DNA of 64,000 nucleotides from Catenaria anguillulae PL171 (Eukaryota; Blastocladiomycota; Blastocladiomycetes; Blastocladiales; Catenariaceae), in assembly GCA_002102555.1 (NCBI GenBank), contig MCFL01000010.1, forward strand, positions 62,001 to 126,000, written 5' to 3'. This document shows, in pieces, positions 59,562 through 64,000 of this stretch. The position numbers were made by a program, and so were the translations under genes. Below the pieces are notes generated by a model that made no database searches, was not told the origin of the DNA, and was given only the letters and a program-made list of their open reading frames with translations. Positions within the stretch are counted from its first letter, which is position 1. Each line of letters opens with the position of its first letter.

Positions 59562-61868
59562 GTTCAAGAGGTGAAGGACTGGGTTGCGGACAAGATCCGT
59601 GAGGCTCACGGTTGGGAATTTGTCCGTTTCTGTTTCCTATCTTTGTTTTGCCATATCCACGTCTTGTTTCAGCCCGATTGACCCCGCATCCATTCAGGAC
59701 GATGACAAAACCGACTTCAAGGGCGAGAAAGATCATGTCGAGCAGGCCAACCAGGCGTGCGAAAAGTTCGAGGCATACAAGCAAAGGCTCAAGGACGCCA
59801 TCAACAACAAGGAAGACAACTTGCGCTTGACGGAAAGTAAAGGTGTGTATTGCGCGTTTGGGTCAAATCTGAACAACCTCACTTCGTTCGCCGCACACTT
59901 CCGCCGCGCCGCACACTCCAAGCGCAACCTGAACAACCCGGCCGCAAGCACCCATTCACAGCCCATTTTGCTCTCCAATGTGAAATATTTACAATATTTA
60001 CATAAATTCCATGGATGGTTCTTCATTGACTACATGCAAAATCGTTATTACATCTACTCAACTCACTCAATCGAACTCCACGATGGCCCCCCGTTCCCTT
60101 CGCCAAACCGTTACGCCCTCGGCCACACAACAAAGAACGCCCCAATCAGAAGAAATCCACCACCAAGGACCCGCAAAAAGCCATGTTCCGTCCCATCATG
60201 CCGTCCAACATCCTTTTCAAGTTCAACATTGGGCCACAAAAGACACTCGACGACTTCAAAGGTCTGGGCATGGAGGCGATCGGACCTGCTCTGGGCGGTG
60301 CCGCTACTCGCGCTCAACCTTCGGAGCCCTCACAAGCAACCGAGCAATCCGGCGATGCTGCCCCGCCTCCAGCGACTACCACTGCCCAATCGCCCACCAC
60401 TCCACCGCAACCCAAATGGAAGGTGACGCCTGCGTCGCTAGTCAACCTCGACACATTTTTGCCCTGTACAAGCATTCGCAAAAGCGCTTTTATTTCCTTT
60501 GGGGAGAGGAGCAAGAAAGTCACCAAAACAGTACGTTGCATTGTGCCATGTGTCCATCCATGTTATGTTTCTGATTTCCTCGATATCAATGTAACAGATC
60601 ACATTAAGCTGACTGTCGACAACCTGTCCGCCCTTGCCACCGCCAACGAAACCATTCTTCTCGTCAATTTCCGTTTCGGCTTTGCATGCCTAAAAGTAGG
60701 CGTAGAGGGCGTGGTAGATCACCTCAGCAACGGCGTGCTTGCCCTTGACTTCGGTCAAGATGCTGACCATGGTGTGAGAGCAATATGTGGGCGTTTAGAT
60801 GGTATTGCTGAAGGTTTTGAGCAAAATTGGAGATTATCATGGGTTTATTGGAGGTTATCACTAACAGATATACAGGATGTGATGTTGCGGTTGGCGTGTG
60901 TGCGCTTCGGTTGGCGTGCGCTTGGAATGCACGCGACCTCAATTTTCTCGCGAACGGGCAATATGCTCACCCAGACCTGTGTTGTCGCAATGTTCATTCA
61001 CTGACATCCAATGGTGCCGGCATTTAGTCAATGTCGTCAAGGTCAGTTGGCACTTGTCACAATCGCTCATTTGACGCTCGCCCTTACATGTTGACCACGC
61101 ATCACATCCATTTCTCCTTCTAGGGTAGCATGGTCGACGGCAAGATCTCAAGCGATGCGTGGCCCGACCTTGAATCACTTAACAAGGGATTGTACGACGC
61201 ACTTGATAAGCACATGGCTGCGATCAAGGAGAACCGTCGCAAGACGGCCGAGAATGTGTTGAAGGTGCTGGACGACTTTTTCGACGAGCACGATGATCTG
61301 AAGCCTGGTACGAGGAGCATTCTTGATGACTGTCTTTCGTGTTTGTCCATGCTCATTGTTGTTCACTCACTTGTAGAACATTGGGAGACCATCAAGACCA
61401 ACTTCATAGCTCATGCCATCAATTATTCGACAAGTTCAAAAACGTACGCCAGCTCGATTTTTGCTGACTCTGTCTCCTCACCTTCACGCGGCTCATCATG
61501 TCATTCTCACGTGCGTGTGTGCTTAGTTCCCCTGGTGTGTGTAATGTCCTCAGTGACTCGAAGGCAAGAACGCCGACGGAACGCCGCGCACTCCTCCCAA
61601 GCCGGGCGACCGGCTCGTGTACTCTGTCCCAAACAATGTGCGGCTGCATCTCCGGCGCACACAGGCAGAAATCGACCTTGAGCGCGAGCAGAAGCATATT
61701 GAGCATCAGAGAAAGCTCAACCGGCCCGTTCGGCTCGCCAAGCTCGAGGGCAGCATTGCGAGTGCGGCTCTTGCCAGGAAAGAGGTCGGCTCACCCGCGT
61801 GCCAGGCCAGGGTGCGCAAAGCCAGGCGCAGGAGGAGCGAGTTGAGCGATGATGAGTACACCCCGTAG
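59562..61868 (+). pseudogene. Decayed tandem copy of the chitinase tail (exons 22-27)
   Basis: Exons at 59562 (VQEVKDWVADKIREAHGW), about 59699-59842, 61028-61041, about 61125-61311 (GSMVDGK, then GLYDALDKHM), 61378-61441 and 61554-61868 correspond one to one with the last six exons of the gene upstream, including the micro-exon. The copy is damaged: the exon starting at 61554 opens with TGA where the parent has the tryptophan codon TGG, and the exon before it has a frame slip near 61425. It lacks LysM, CBM18 and GH18. The first intron after the second exon is about 1.19 kb instead of about 94 nt. Divergence is moderate, so the duplication is older than the LysM duplication. Confidence 0.8.
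59880..61010 (+). mobile_element. ~1.1-kb insertion within an intron of the duplicated tail
   Basis: The equivalent intron of the parent gene is 94 nt (58228-58321), while here it spans 59843-61027. The extra DNA has its own coding-like segments: ILFKFNIGPQKTLDDFKGLG around 60,200, then a P/T/A-rich part and, after a possible GTACGT/AACAG intron, LKLTVDNLSALATANETILL near 60,610. They change frame and have no recognisable domain. No terminal repeats or transposase were found, so whether this is a transposon, a retrogene or a captured gene fragment is open. Exact edges are approximate. Confidence 0.45.
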
Positions 61869-62132
61869 AGCCGTAGGTAGATAAGGTGCTTGTTTTGATG
61901 CGTGTATTTTGGCAGTGCTTCAGTATCCAGCATGCAGTTTCGCGGTGGAGCAATGAAATCGGACTGATGGCATGGATCACATCAAGTGCAGGCCCACTGG
62001 CATTGAGAGTCCAATGATTGGGAAAGAGTTGTATACGTGCAAGTGGAGAAAACCCAAAACCAACAACAACCAGAGGAAATAAAGTAAAGGAGTAAAAGAC
62101 TATCGAGAGGATGCGTGACCCAACAAACTCAT
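61869..62132. other. Convergent intergenic region
   Basis: 264 bp between the pseudogene end and the mS38 stop; no feature seen. Confidence 0.4.
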
Positions 62133-63204
62133 CTACTTGCGCTGCGACCGTGTCTTCTTCCTCAACTTGCGCAACTTGTGCTTGTTCATCTTCTTCCTCC
62201 TCTTGCGCAACACACTGGTCATCCAATACTTTGTGGCCTCGCTCCTCTGCTGCACGCCGCCATCCGCACGCATGCGCACGAGCGTCGCGCCCTCGGGCAA
62301 CAAGCCCATGATGCTCGCTGGCGACGTGGTTCCCGGCGGCGACATGACCTGCATGGTGACCATACGTGGCTCGCCATCCGCCTCGGTTTGGGCAAACTCG
62401 TCGACGTCTTGTTCAGCACCGAAAAACTCGTCGGCGCCCTTTTGCCTGCCACGATCGCCGCTCGGCAGCATGGGATTGCCCGGCGTCAAAATGTACGGCA
62501 TCGAAGGGTGGCCAATCAGCCTCGTCATGGCTTGCCTTTCGCCCTGTGCAAGGTGTGCCTCTGCATCGGCCGACGAAATGGTCAAGTGGCCAAATGTGGT
62601 TGCGAGTGACGTGGGCGACGAAAAGGGCGGAAGCACGCCAAAGTCGTCCGTCATGAGCGGGTGGTCGGGAGCAAACAGGGGAAGCGCAGGGCCCGTGGGA
62701 CGGTGCGAGGGGATGGCGGCGGTAGCAGCCGTGGGTTTGGTGGATGAGGACGTCGAGAGCGATTGCAGGAAGAGCGACAAGTCGGCAGAGTGCGAGAGCG
62801 ATGCCGTTGCGGCTGCGGGTGCGGCGGTCGTCGCGAGCGGCGAAGAAACAATTTCGGTTGCTGTTCCTTCTGGAAATCGCAGATCGATGCACATGATCGT
62901 CAATTCCCTGAATGAGGATCGCCGGCGTGAGAGTGTGGAGCGGCAGCATACCAAGCACAAGCTGATCGTCCTTGACATGGTCCACAACAACAGCGCTCGG
63001 GCGCACTGCAGCAGCTGCGGGTTGGGTGGCGGCAGCGGCACCAGATTTGGCGGGAGACCCGTTCTTGCCCGACGAAGAGGACGAGTCGGATACAAAGCGG
63101 GCCGGCATGATGCGGCGGCAGGCGGCCGATGATCGGGTCACGGCACCGTTGGCAGCAGCAGCGGCAGCGGCCAGCGACCGGACAAGTGGAGCCGAGCGAA
63201 ACAT
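62133..63204 (-). CDS. Mitochondrial small ribosomal subunit protein mS38 (COX24/AURKAIP1 family)
   Basis: Exons 63204-62952 and 62869-62133 with an 82-nt intron (GTATGC donor, TTTCCAG acceptor, phase 1), 329 residues. The N-terminus MFRSAPLVRSLAAAAAAANG is a typical mitochondrial targeting sequence. The middle is A/S/P-rich and poorly conserved. The last ~30 residues are the family hallmark: WMTSVLRKRRKKMNKHKLRK followed by a basic end. In yeast Cox24 and human AURKAIP1 this basic tail binds the mitochondrial small-subunit rRNA. Only the tail is conserved, so the longer middle section is not unusual. Confidence 0.88.
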
Positions 63205-63704
63205 GTTTTGTTGTTGAGGTTTCCAAGTGAGCAAACCAGACCGGAACCGAACGGGATGGCGGGCAGACAGGGTATCAGCGAGCGAGGACGGGTACGAGTC
63301 GGACAGTCAAGTGCGCAAGGTCTGCTGACGAGTGCTTGATTCATTCGCTCAGCTGCATGGACGCATGAAAACTTCGAACAACTGATTGATTTTAAATAAG
63401 GATTTGGTTTCGAATGATTGATTGGCCGATCCAAGGTGGGTCGCCGATCCATCCGTCGATGCGGTGAAGCACAAGACGAAAACACGGAGGAGGAATTATT
63501 TATGGATCGATTCTTTTCATGTATTGAATATGTATTTACTACGTTTACGTAGAAGAATTTGTTGCAGAGGCATTGCGGATAATGACAAGTCAAAAGATGG
63601 GGAGAACCAGTTACGAGGGAAGCAAGAAACGAGGAAACAATAGAAAAAAAAACCAGATTATAGAACAACCATGCTGATTCAATCACCGACACCAGGCACA
63701 TGCT
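63205..63704. promoter_or_regulatory. Intergenic, upstream of mS38
   Basis: 500 bp between two minus-strand genes. A/T-rich toward 63,600, consistent with the 3' flank of the right-hand gene. Nothing else identified. Confidence 0.4.

Positions 63705-64000
<296 letters not shown>

Overview
The window is eukaryotic nuclear DNA from a GC-rich zoosporic (flagellated) fungus. The genes are split by many short GT-AG introns, mostly 60-130 nt. Fungal markers (an LysM-CBM18-GH18 chitinase, a Pho85-type cyclin, an IRA/neurofibromin homologue) sit beside axonemal or basal-body genes (LRRC9, DNAI3/WDR63, CEP41) that non-flagellated fungi have lost. Blastocladiomycota or Chytridiomycota fits best. That placement is inference; the exon models below were read by hand and checked for splice phase.

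Layout. 0-1.5 kb: fragment of a PIF1-type helicase. 2-20 kb: housekeeping genes: LRRC40-like (-), B-type cyclin (+), RPC19/AC19 of RNA polymerases I and III (-), neurofibromin-type RasGAP (+), FIP1 polyadenylation factor (-, many reading-frame changes). 20-31 kb: cytosolic 5'-nucleotidase III (+), PCL/Clg1-like cyclin (-), an unidentified minus-strand gene, and a class C GPCR with a cytoplasmic PH-like domain (+). 32-34 kb: tyrosinase with signal peptide, S/T-rich stalk and GPI-type tail (+). 34.4-43.7 kb: three neighbouring flagellar genes, LRRC9 (-), DNAI3 (-) and CEP41 (+), the last two divergent from one 460-bp promoter.

44.7-61.9 kb is the accessory part of the window. A multi-LysM gene is broken at 45.8 kb by the 5' portion of an LTR retrotransposon (LTR edge, gag, protease). 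An unidentified five-exon gene with a Q/H-rich repeat tail follows. Next comes an intact 27-exon gene for a 1839-residue secreted protein: six LysM modules, a CBM18, a GH18 chitinase and a ~990-residue tail of the kind seen on killer-toxin-like fungal chitinases. A decayed tandem copy of the last exons of that tail lies just downstream; it carries a nonsense codon and a ~1.1-kb insertion in one intron. The two LysM regions are nearly identical over exons and introns, and one is a recombinant of adjacent LysM exons. The locus therefore looks actively rearranging.

62.1-64 kb: mitochondrial ribosomal protein mS38/COX24 (-) and the C-terminal end of a UDP-galactopyranose-mutase-like flavoenzyme (-) running off the window.

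Single-base frame slips occur in several otherwise conserved genes (FIP1, CEP41, the Q-rich gene). Long-read consensus indels are a real possibility and should be excluded before any of these is called a pseudogene.
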